This document shows, piece after piece, positions 1 to 5,875 of a DNA stretch of 9,608 nucleotides. The position numbers and the translations under genes were made by a program. Under the pieces are notes generated by a model, which made no database searches, was not told the DNA's origin, and saw only the letters and a list, made by a program, of their open reading frames with translations. This stretch comes from Fimbriimonadaceae bacterium (GTDB taxonomy: Bacteria; Armatimonadota; Fimbriimonadia; Fimbriimonadales; Fimbriimonadaceae). The DNA lies in NCBI GenBank assembly GCA_019694835.1, contig JAIBBE010000101.1, positions 1 through 9,608 of the forward strand, read 5' to 3'. Every line of letters begins with the position of its first letter. The stretch's first letter is position 1.

Positions 1-156
1 GCGGTAGTCGGAGAGCGGACGGGTGGCAACTCGGTAGCGAAGGCCAAGTCGATGGACTGCTCGGCGCAAGGCGAGCTCAGGGGCCGTGTCCCTGGAGCGG
101 TTGCCCTGCATGCTCGCCCGCGTCTCTGCGCTCGATGCCCACGAAGCAGCTGGCAT
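1..156 (-). CDS. vsr: Very short patch repair (Vsr) endonuclease, N-terminal 52 codons, cut by the left window edge
   Basis: Reading the minus strand from an ATG at 156 gives 52 codons with no stop down to base 1. The protein contains MQGNRSRDTAPELALRRAVH followed by RLGLRYRV. This is the hallmark N-terminus of actinobacterial Vsr proteins: a short Ser/Arg-rich lead, the M-x-x-N-R-x-(R/K)-D-T-x-P-E signature, then a helix and the 'GLRYRV' strand. Vsr nicks 5' of the T in T:G mismatches that arise by deamination of 5-methylcytosine. It usually sits beside a cytosine-5 methyltransferase. The catalytic PD and F/Y-W-H residues lie beyond the edge, so activity cannot be judged. A second in-frame ATG at 177 falls inside the duplicated IS target. 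ATG 156 is preferred because the family's similarity begins about there, although no strong ribosome site precedes either. Family assignment is from recognition of the motif, not from a search. Confidence 0.87.
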   Translation of the reverse strand, partial: MPAASWASSAETRASMQGNRSRDTAPELALRRAVHRLGLRYRVATRPLSDYR

Positions 157-171
157 GGATCGAAGGTACCC

Positions 172-207
172 CCGCATACGCGAGCGGCGCTCACGGCAGT
201 CATCTAA
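172..207. repeat. Left copy of a 36-bp target-site duplication flanking the insertion sequence
   Basis: These 36 bases recur exactly, in direct orientation, at 1848-1883. They abut the left inverted repeat of the IS. The identity continues for two more bases (CC, 208-209 versus 1884-1885), but those belong to the IS end on the left. IS1634-family elements, notably IS1549 of M. smegmatis and IS1634 of Mycoplasma mycoides, are known for long, variable target duplications, so the length fits the family. The target contains a small dyad, GAGCGGCGCTC, at 182-192. The perfect match suggests a fairly recent insertion. Confidence 0.9.
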
Positions 208-221
208 CCTGACTTGGCTCA
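208..221 (+). repeat. IS left terminal inverted repeat (14 bp)
   Basis: CCTGACTTGGCTCA is the exact reverse complement of 1834-1847. The match stops after 14 bases (AATTAG here against TGGTTG on the other end). It begins directly after the left target-duplication copy and ends two bases before the transposase stop codon at 224. Confidence 0.9.
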
Positions 222-223
222 AA

Positions 224-1738
224 TTAGTGCGCACCGGCGGAGCGGATCTTGATGAGGGTTGCTCGCAGGTCGTCGGGTAGCGGATCGGCCGCGGTCAGGA
301 TTTGTTGGCCGGCCTTGATCTTCACGGTCCGGTAGCGGCGCGCCGTCCGAACGAATTTCTTGATGCTCCAACCGGTTTGGGTCTCGATGTAGTGGCTGAC
401 GGCCATCGCGGCGACCACGATGCTCAGGTGCGCTTCGATCGATTCGCGTAAATGGTGGTAGATCGGGCGGGCCTGCAGGTCGTGCTTGGACATCCGGAAG
501 GCCTTCTCGATGTGCCAGAGCTGGTGGTAGGCGTCGATGACGAAGGTGGTGGGTTGGCCGACGAGGTTGGTGGTGTAGCCCTTCCAGCCGGCCAGGGCGC
601 GGGTCTTGGCCTCCAACTCGCGGTTGACGCTCTTAGTCGCCCCGGTGAGCTTGATGAACCGGTTGCGCTTGACCGCGGCGTGCCCGTCCACGGCACGCTG
701 GGCCTTGGCCACTTGCTCGTCGATGCCGCGCAGGGAGCGCCGGGCCCGGTCGTGGCGGAATTGGTAGTGGATCACCCGATCCGGGATGCCGCGGGCCTTC
801 TCGCTGCTGGTCGCCGGCCACGGTTGGGTGAGCACCAAGCCGTCGGGGATCGCCTCATCAGGGTGTTTCTCCCGCCATTCGCGCACCACGTCGGGCAGGA
901 ACGGAATCCGGGCGCCGAGGATGTAGGACAGCCCAGCGGCCTGCAGTGCGACCTGGTTGGACTCGGAGATCATGCCCGCATCGGCGACGACGGTGACATC
1001 AGAGAGTTGGTGGGCGGCCTTGAACGCGTTGATCACCGGCAGCATGGTGGCGGTCTCGGCGCGGTTGCCCTCGAAGGCCTCCACGGTCAGCGGGAACCCG
1101 GCGGCATCGGTCAACAACCCCAGGGTGATCTGCGGCTCCAGGCGGCGTTCCTTGGAGAACCCGGGCTCGCGGAATCCGTCACCGGCGTCGGTCTCGAAGT
1201 AGAGGGTGCTCACGTCGAAGAGCACCAGCGACGCCGGGCCCAACCCGGCCCGGCGTGCACTGGCCGCCGCCAAGGACTGCCGCCACTGCGCTTGGGCATA
1301 GATCGGTAGTCGGCGCTTGACCGTGGCGTAGGAGGCCGGTTCGACTCCGACCTCGGTGAGCACCCGTCCGGTGTCGGCCTTGCTGCTGGGCTCGATGATC
1401 CTGGCCAACACCAGATCACGAAACACGTTGTCGCCCTTGGTCGCTGAATCGAACCCGAGGATCCGATACGCCGAACACAGGCCGTCCCACAGATGCGTCA
1501 TCTGCGAGGAAGTGATCGGCAACGGTTCTGATCCCGCCGGCGGGGACACCTCTAGATCCAAGACGGCCTGGTTGGCGGCCAACCGCTCGGCAGCCGCAGC
1601 CTTGAGCGCGGCCAGCTCGGCCTCATCATGGGCTGAACCCACGTGCTCAATGTTGCGTGACCCGCGCCGGGTGGACCACACGATCTGCACCGCCGTGGCC
1701 CCCGAAGCGGTCTTCACCGTGCGCACGTACGCCACCAA
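224..1738 (-). CDS. IS1634-family DDE transposase
   Basis: This 504-residue protein catalyses cut-and-insert movement of the surrounding element. The RNase-H-like DDE residues can be placed by context: D175 in LVLFDVSTLYFETD, D253 in VTVVADAGMISES, and E411 in the family signature YHQLWHIEKAFRMSKHDLQ. The last matches the Y-x3-W-x-I-E-x2-F-R-x3-K pattern of IS4-related families. The C-terminal part (about 425-455) is the usual helical segment after the catalytic Glu. The length is normal for IS1634/IS1549 transposases and no frameshift or internal stop is seen, so it is probably active. The first codon is TTG at 1738 directly followed by GTG at 1735, and either could be the start. Neither has a convincing ribosome site. 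Codon use is markedly GC-rich (one sample line, 721-780, is 43/60 G+C), unlike the zinc-ribbon gene to the right. Confidence 0.93.
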   Translation of the reverse strand: MVAYVRTVKTASGATAVQIVWSTRRGSRNIEHVGSAHDEAELAALKAAAAERLAANQAVLDLEVSPPAGSEPLPITSSQMTHLWDGLCSAYRILGFDSATKGDNVFRDLVLARIIEPSSKADTGRVLTEVGVEPASYATVKRRLPIYAQAQWRQSLAAASARRAGLGPASLVLFDVSTLYFETDAGDGFREPGFSKERRLEPQITLGLLTDAAGFPLTVEAFEGNRAETATMLPVINAFKAAHQLSDVTVVADAGMISESNQVALQAAGLSYILGARIPFLPDVVREWREKHPDEAIPDGLVLTQPWPATSSEKARGIPDRVIHYQFRHDRARRSLRGIDEQVAKAQRAVDGHAAVKRNRFIKLTGATKSVNRELEAKTRALAGWKGYTTNLVGQPTTFVIDAYHQLWHIEKAFRMSKHDLQARPIYHHLRESIEAHLSIVVAAMAVSHYIETQTGWSIKKFVRTARRYRTVKIKAGQQILTAADPLPDDLRATLIKIRSAGAH

Positions 1739-1833
1739 GGCAGCCTACGGGCCCACATTAGTGTGCAAATTTCAGCCGAGCCGACTCCGAAACCACAGGT
1801 CAAGAACCCGCAGCTACCCCAAACCGGCAACCA

Positions 1834-1847
1834 TGAGCCAAGTCAGG
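1834..1847 (-). repeat. IS right terminal inverted repeat (14 bp)
   Basis: TGAGCCAAGTCAGG is the reverse complement of the left end at 208-221. The right duplication copy starts at the next base. This fixes the outer boundary at 1847, because the direct repeat does not extend into base 1847 (G here, C at 171 on the left). Confidence 0.9.
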
Positions 1848-1883
1848 CCGCATACGCGAGCGGCGCTCACGGCAGTCATCTAA
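1848..1883. repeat. Right copy of the 36-bp target-site duplication
   Basis: This stretch is identical to 172-207. The remaining bases 1884-1971, between this copy and the mcrC stop codon, hold no gene that I can support. They are the original sequence downstream of mcrC, and before insertion they would have continued directly into the vsr leader. Confidence 0.9.
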
Positions 1884-1971
1884 CCCAGCTGAGCAGACCA
1901 TGCGACCCTGCGGTACCCGGCAGGAACACCAGGCGTTCTGCTCTCGGACTGAGATCGACCTCGTTCGCGCT

Positions 1972-3279
1972 TTAGTTGAAGGTTAGGCCGCTCAGGTCGT
2001 GAACCATGTTTCTCATCCGGGCATGAACGTCCTCAACTGATCCGCCAGCGAGGTCGTCCAGCACAGCTGCAACGTTCAATCCGGCGGTGCGTATCTGCGC
2101 CGAGGTGACGTTGCTCATCGGCGTGATGCTCAGATTGGGGCCGGATGCGTTGCTGTCGGCGGCGTAGATCAAGCCGGCTCGTCTATGGTCTGCTGTGCTG
2201 CCGAGTGCATAGGCGTAGGTGAAGAGCTGGTACACGTCACCTGGAGCCAGCTTCACCGACTCATAGAGCTTGTATTTGACGTCTACCGGGACCCGATGTC
2301 CCGTGAGGGGGTCGGTGATGACCATGTCTGGTCGGATCGTGCTGTAGGTGCGATTGGTGGCTTCGTTGACAACAACGGCTTTGAGCGGGACTTGTGTGGA
2401 AACCTGCAGCGAGGTCCCGGCTAGGGCGTTAGTAATAATTGCGGCGACGAATTGTTCGAATATCGAGTTCATGTTCAGCATGAAGGCGTTGATCCCACGG
2501 TCTGAGCCACTGTGCACATCGTTCAGCGCGAGCCCCTTCAGGATCAACTGAGCGAGTTGGTGTGCGGATCGGTAGCGGGAGTTCCGACGATCGTAGTGAA
2601 TCCGGCCCGTGTACCAAGTGGCGTCGAATGACCGGGGTTCGCAGATTCCGCTGAGCACACCGTGAAGAGCACGGGCGTCAGCTTTGATCTTGCTGTTGCG
2701 AACGCGGTTCGAGGCGGCGCCCAGAGCGGCACCCAAAAACTGGTTCTCCGGAATATCACCGTCGTATTCATCGAAGGCGCAATCCAATTGGTGCAGGGAG
2801 CCGTAGCGGCGGAGAAATTGGTCGCGGACGCGCAACCGCCCCCGCATCATGGGCAGAGTCTCCTCCGTTGGCCGGTAGTCGCGGATTAGGCCGTCGCGCA
2901 GCAGCTGTTTGGTTTCGGCCGTGAGTAGTCGGACGATGAGTTCGAAGAGATCGTCCCCGGTGGGGGCTAGGCGCTGTTCGGGTGGCAGGCGTTTGAGTAG
3001 GTCGATCCGGTCGGTGTATTCGATCATTTGGAGCACCTTGAGTTCACCGCCGACGAGTTTCGGCAGCACTCGAATCTCGACGGCCGAGAATCGGACGACC
3101 CCGACCCACGACGAGGCGCGCACGTCGATCTTCCCGTTGGCCAGCCAGCGAACATCCAAGCGCGCTTCGACGTCCCCGCCGGCGCCCAGCTCTGCGGCCA
3201 GGTCGGTGTCGCCGGGGGTGGGGCCGGGTGCGGGAACGCACTTGGCTTGGTACTCGGCAAGCTCGATGACTTGGATCAT
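1972..3279 (-). CDS. mcrC: McrC-type nuclease subunit of a McrBC restriction system
   Basis: This 435-residue protein is the McrC partner that binds the McrB ring and cuts DNA. Its C-terminal half carries the PD-(D/E)XK nuclease core. Numbering from the ATG, E275 lies in MNSIFEQFV, P317-D318 in IRPDMVI, D333-x-K335 in VPVDVKYK, and Q351 in DVYQLFTYA. All are in the usual McrC order and spacing. The N-terminal part (about 1-240) matches the McrC layout: a beta-rich segment, then a helical region with LPMMRGRLRVRDQF near 141-155. The gene is tightly coupled to mcrB. The mcrB stop and this start share a base (TGATG, ATG at 3279), and a GTG one codon earlier (3282) would give a 4-base overlap. 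Translation is therefore probably coupled. No truncation is visible. The family is clear; substrate preference is not readable from the sequence. Confidence 0.92.
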   Translation of the reverse strand: MIQVIELAEYQAKCVPAPGPTPGDTDLAAELGAGGDVEARLDVRWLANGKIDVRASSWVGVVRFSAVEIRVLPKLVGGELKVLQMIEYTDRIDLLKRLPPEQRLAPTGDDLFELIVRLLTAETKQLLRDGLIRDYRPTEETLPMMRGRLRVRDQFLRRYGSLHQLDCAFDEYDGDIPENQFLGAALGAASNRVRNSKIKADARALHGVLSGICEPRSFDATWYTGRIHYDRRNSRYRSAHQLAQLILKGLALNDVHSGSDRGINAFMLNMNSIFEQFVAAIITNALAGTSLQVSTQVPLKAVVVNEATNRTYSTIRPDMVITDPLTGHRVPVDVKYKLYESVKLAPGDVYQLFTYAYALGSTADHRRAGLIYAADSNASGPNLSITPMSNVTSAQIRTAGLNVAAVLDDLAGGSVEDVHARMRNMVHDLSGLTFN

Positions 3280-5381
3280 CACGCTGATGCGGTGCCGAAC
3301 CTGCTCGCAAGTTCGTCGCAGAGTGTGTCGGGATCGTTCGCGAAGTCTGTGAGTCGCTGGGCTTGCGTGTCAATTACCGTGCCCAAGATCTCCGCGAGGC
3401 TCTGATAGTCGTCGCAGCAGTACTCCTGCAGCAACGGAAGTATGTCGTAGCGGAAGACCGCCGCGAATTCAGCGGGTGTCTCGATGATGTCGCCATTGGT
3501 GAAGAACAACGCGTGGCCGATTTGCTTGTCGCGGCCGAAACGCTGCCGGACTTCGTCATTCAAGCCGTCGAGGAAGTCATCTAATGCCAGGGATCCCGCG
3601 ACGCGTCCCTGGAGCAGATTGCTGTCAGGGAGCAATTCGATGAACTGGAACCGCCGACGCAGCGCGGTGTCTAGCAGATGGATGCTGCGGTCGGCGGTGT
3701 TCATGGTCCCAATGATGAGGACATTCTCGGGTACAGAGAAGGCTTCGCCGCTTTGGGGCAGTTGCCATGTGGAGCCGCGTTTGTCGTACTCGATAAGGGT
3801 GATCAGTTCGCCGAAAATCTTGGGGATGTTGCCGCGATTGATCTCGTCGATCAATAAGACGTAGCGGTGGGTCGGATCCTTCCGAGCAGTTTCGCAGACG
3901 CGCTTGAATACGCCCGCGTTCAAAACGAGCTGCATGCCGTTGTCCGCTTGCTGAGGTCTATAACCCTCGATGAAGTCCTCGTAGGCATAGGAGGGATGGA
4001 AAGTGACACGGGTGAGTCTGGCCGCCTTTGTCGGATCGGATGGGGGCACCGTCAGTTCCCGTTCCCGGCTTTCAAGCAACTCCTCGTCGCCGAGCAAGGC
4101 GTTGGCCTGCTCGCTGCCGCTCCCGCCATCGAGGAGCCAAACCGCCGCGCGCTTGGCGTAGTACGTCTTGCCGGTGCCGGGTGGCCCGTACAGGATGGCT
4201 TGACCGCGCCGATTGAGGGCGGCCTCCAGTTCGATGAATATCTCGTCGGTCGAGACGGGCTTGAAGGTACTGGACGTGGAGCCAGTGATCTGGCGTAGCA
4301 GTGTGGCGGGGACTTTCGACACCGTGGTCGTCGCCCAGCCCTTCACCGGTGGGATCTTCTTGGCCCGGGAGGTGTCCCAGTCGATCCCCACGGTGTGCCG
4401 GTACTCCTGGCGATCGGGTCGCCAAACGTAGCCTTCGTCATTGACTGTCCCGATTGCGAGAATCTCTGATGTCCCGCGATTGGCGATGACGGTGTCGCCA
4501 GGTTGGAGTTCCATCAGCGTCCACAGCTCGTTGGCCTTACGGCTTACCTGGCGTTCGACGCCGTTGTACGGGTAGTGCTTGCGGAACGCCTCACGGAACT
4601 CGTCCTTGCTTTCGTATTGAGTGAGATCACCGAGGTCGTCCCAGCCGACGCAGATGTAGCCGTGTTGTTCGCAGTCGGGCCAGTACTTGCCGAGCTCTCC
4701 AGGGGCAATCTTGAAGACTCGCTGCGAGGGCCTCGGGTTCCTCCAGTGGTACAGGAAGTATCCGAGTTCCTGATTGGTCAGCGAGTCCAGTTCGGATATG
4801 GATCGCAGTGCCGCAAGCAGTTGGCGGTTGCCGCGGACAACTGAAGTCGACGGAGCCTCCTGACCTAGCGCCTGCAGGAAGTGGTCGATATCTGACTTCG
4901 ATGAAACGGGGACCAATGCCGTCGGGAAATACATGTAAAGCAACTTCGTGCGGACCGCAGGGGCGCCGTTGAGCACCGCGACGTCGTCGACGTCATCGAA
5001 GTCCCCCTTGCCTGCGAGCCTCAAGATGTCTACAAATCCGGAACGAATCGCCGGCCAAGCCGCATCTTGGGATTCGTAGCTTTTGGGGAAACGCCATGTC
5101 CCATCGTCTCTGCTGCGGAATATCAAGTGCTTGAATGAGGACCCGCCCTTGATGCTGCCGATTACGCCGGTCTTGTACTCAAGCCAGTAAGACACGGTGT
5201 CTTGGGTGTCCTGACCCAGGGCGTAGTCGGTGAGCGGCATCGTCGGCCAAGCATCGACCGGGAACCGCTCCACGAACTGCACGCGGAGTTGCTCGGCCTC
5301 CCGAGAGCGGTTGGCGGCTGCGGCTTGATCCCAGGCTGCGAGCGCTTCGGCGATGCTCTGACGCACCGTGTCATGGACCAC
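3279..5381 (-). CDS. mcrB: McrB-type AAA+ GTPase with EVE-like reader domain
   Basis: The protein has about 700 residues from GTG 5381; a longer form from ATG 5552 would have 757. From the GTG, residues 1 to about 200 form an N-terminal domain that I cannot name (GGSSFKHLIF near 79-88, KLLYMYFP near 146-153). Residues about 220-363 look like an EVE/PUA-fold domain (GYICVGWDDLGDL, GDTVIANRG, ILAIGTV), a fold known to bind modified bases and often fused to McrB. Residues about 385-690 are the McrB AAA+ motor: Walker A GPPGTGKT at 399-406, Walker B VLLIDEINRGN at 508-518, the McrB signature MNTADRS at 560-566 and LRRRF at 574-578. McrB uses GTP to translocate on DNA and drive McrC. GTG 5381 is preferred because AGGAG lies six bases upstream. 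The extra 57 residues of the longer form also look non-coding and contain a possible promoter. The gene overlaps mcrC. Confidence 0.92.
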   Translation of the reverse strand: MVHDTVRQSIAEALAAWDQAAAANRSREAEQLRVQFVERFPVDAWPTMPLTDYALGQDTQDTVSYWLEYKTGVIGSIKGGSSFKHLIFRSRDDGTWRFPKSYESQDAAWPAIRSGFVDILRLAGKGDFDDVDDVAVLNGAPAVRTKLLYMYFPTALVPVSSKSDIDHFLQALGQEAPSTSVVRGNRQLLAALRSISELDSLTNQELGYFLYHWRNPRPSQRVFKIAPGELGKYWPDCEQHGYICVGWDDLGDLTQYESKDEFREAFRKHYPYNGVERQVSRKANELWTLMELQPGDTVIANRGTSEILAIGTVNDEGYVWRPDRQEYRHTVGIDWDTSRAKKIPPVKGWATTTVSKVPATLLRQITGSTSSTFKPVSTDEIFIELEAALNRRGQAILYGPPGTGKTYYAKRAAVWLLDGGSGSEQANALLGDEELLESRERELTVPPSDPTKAARLTRVTFHPSYAYEDFIEGYRPQQADNGMQLVLNAGVFKRVCETARKDPTHRYVLLIDEINRGNIPKIFGELITLIEYDKRGSTWQLPQSGEAFSVPENVLIIGTMNTADRSIHLLDTALRRRFQFIELLPDSNLLQGRVAGSLALDDFLDGLNDEVRQRFGRDKQIGHALFFTNGDIIETPAEFAAVFRYDILPLLQEYCCDDYQSLAEILGTVIDTQAQRLTDFANDPDTLCDELASRFGTASA

Positions 5382-5387
5382 TTGAAT

Positions 5388-5392
5388 CTCCT
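5388..5392 (-). promoter_or_regulatory. Ribosome binding site that favours the GTG 5381 start of mcrB
   Basis: On the minus strand AGGAG is followed by six bases (ATTCAA) and then GTG GTC CAT. This is near-ideal spacing. The ATG at 5552 has only a weak GAGAA beside it. The site lies inside the reading frame of the longer form, which argues that the longer form is an upstream extension without coding meaning. Confidence 0.6.
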
Positions 5393-5429
5393 GGTGTTGC
5401 CACTCGCCTGTCCAACTAGGAATTGAGCC

Positions 5430-5435
5430 TTTATA
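5430..5435 (-). promoter_or_regulatory. Possible -10 element (TATAAA) for mcrBC
   Basis: TATAAA on the minus strand lies about 49 bases upstream of GTG 5381. Transcription starting near 5423 would give a leader of about 40 bases containing the AGGAG site. I see no good -35 hexamer at the expected spacing. Many actinobacterial promoters depend mostly on the -10. This is inference from sequence alone. Confidence 0.3.
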
Positions 5436-5875
5436 CCGCGCCGATCTGACACGGTGCCCCGAGACGGGGAAGCAAGGGCCTTGCCGGATCAATGCAAAGG
5501 TGCCGATCAGTGCACGTTGTGGAGACAAGCGGTAGTCCTTCGCATCCGCCATTTCTCAACGCCCGGGAAAAGAAAGCGGCGACCTACGGAGTTGCCTCAA
5601 CGCCATGCCCGAAGTGAACATCGATGGCCTGTCGGTCATTCCATTTAAAGTCGAGCCCGCAACCTTCAGTGGCGGTTAGAACGGGGGTTTATGGAGGGGA
5701 GTACGCCATCGACCGGGACAGCGCGACCGTCAAGCTACCCCCGCGGGTGCCTCCAACTCGGCCGGAGTCTCATGGGCGTGGATTCGAGACGAAGATGGCA
5801 ACGGAATCTACGATCGCCGTCTCGTGGAATTTGCAGACGCTACTTTCGCTGCGCACGTAAAGAGAGCAAACGGTC

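Larger units (their letters stand above)
208..1847 (-). mobile_element. Complete IS1634-family (IS1549-like) insertion sequence, 1640 bp
   Basis: The boundaries are set by two independent signals that agree: 14-bp perfect inverted repeats at 208-221 and 1834-1847, and the 36-bp direct duplication immediately outside both. The element carries one intact transposase gene on the minus strand, so 'minus' here means the direction of that gene. About 110 bases separate the transposase start from the right end, and only 16 bases separate the transposase stop from the left end. No passenger gene is visible. It lies between mcrC and vsr, both of which read in the same direction as the transposase. The family assignment rests on the transposase motifs and the long target duplication. 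Confidence 0.9.
5382..5875. other. Divergent intergenic region between mcrB and the zinc-ribbon nuclease gene
   Basis: About 494 bases separate the two divergent start codons if mcrB starts at 5381, or 323 if it starts at 5552. The region presumably holds both promoters. For the right-hand gene I see AGAGAG at 5861-5866, nine bases before its ATG, and no clear -10/-35 pair. CCCGCGGG near 5740-5747 is a short perfect palindrome with no assigned role. An open frame without a usable early start crosses the right end (5680-5952; see findings). No RNA gene, terminator or repeat array is visible. Confidence 0.6.

Noticed and set aside
172..209. 38-bp direct repeat read as a CRISPR repeat
   Set aside because: There are only two copies, 1.6 kb apart, exactly flanking an IS with inverted repeats. 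This is a target duplication.
86..280. 64-codon plus-strand frame at the left edge
   Set aside because: It is antisense to the vsr start and crosses the IS boundary, with no ribosome site or motif.
452..1309. 285-codon plus-strand open frame inside the IS
   Set aside because: It is antisense to the transposase and arises from its GC-rich codons. The translation is low-complexity Gly/Val/Leu with no motif.
1356..1883. 175-codon plus-strand frame spanning the IS right end and the target duplication
   Set aside because: It is antisense to the transposase start and crosses the element boundary. It is Ser/Arg/Thr-rich with no domain.
1900..1971. Possible hairpin terminator after mcrC (GCAGAAC ... 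GTTCCTGC on the minus strand)
   Set aside because: The stem needs a bulge and there is no following T-run. It is too weak to call.
5770..5800. tRNA-like T-loop (GATTCGAGAC)
   Set aside because: No matching T-stem, anticodon arm or acceptor stem could be paired around it.
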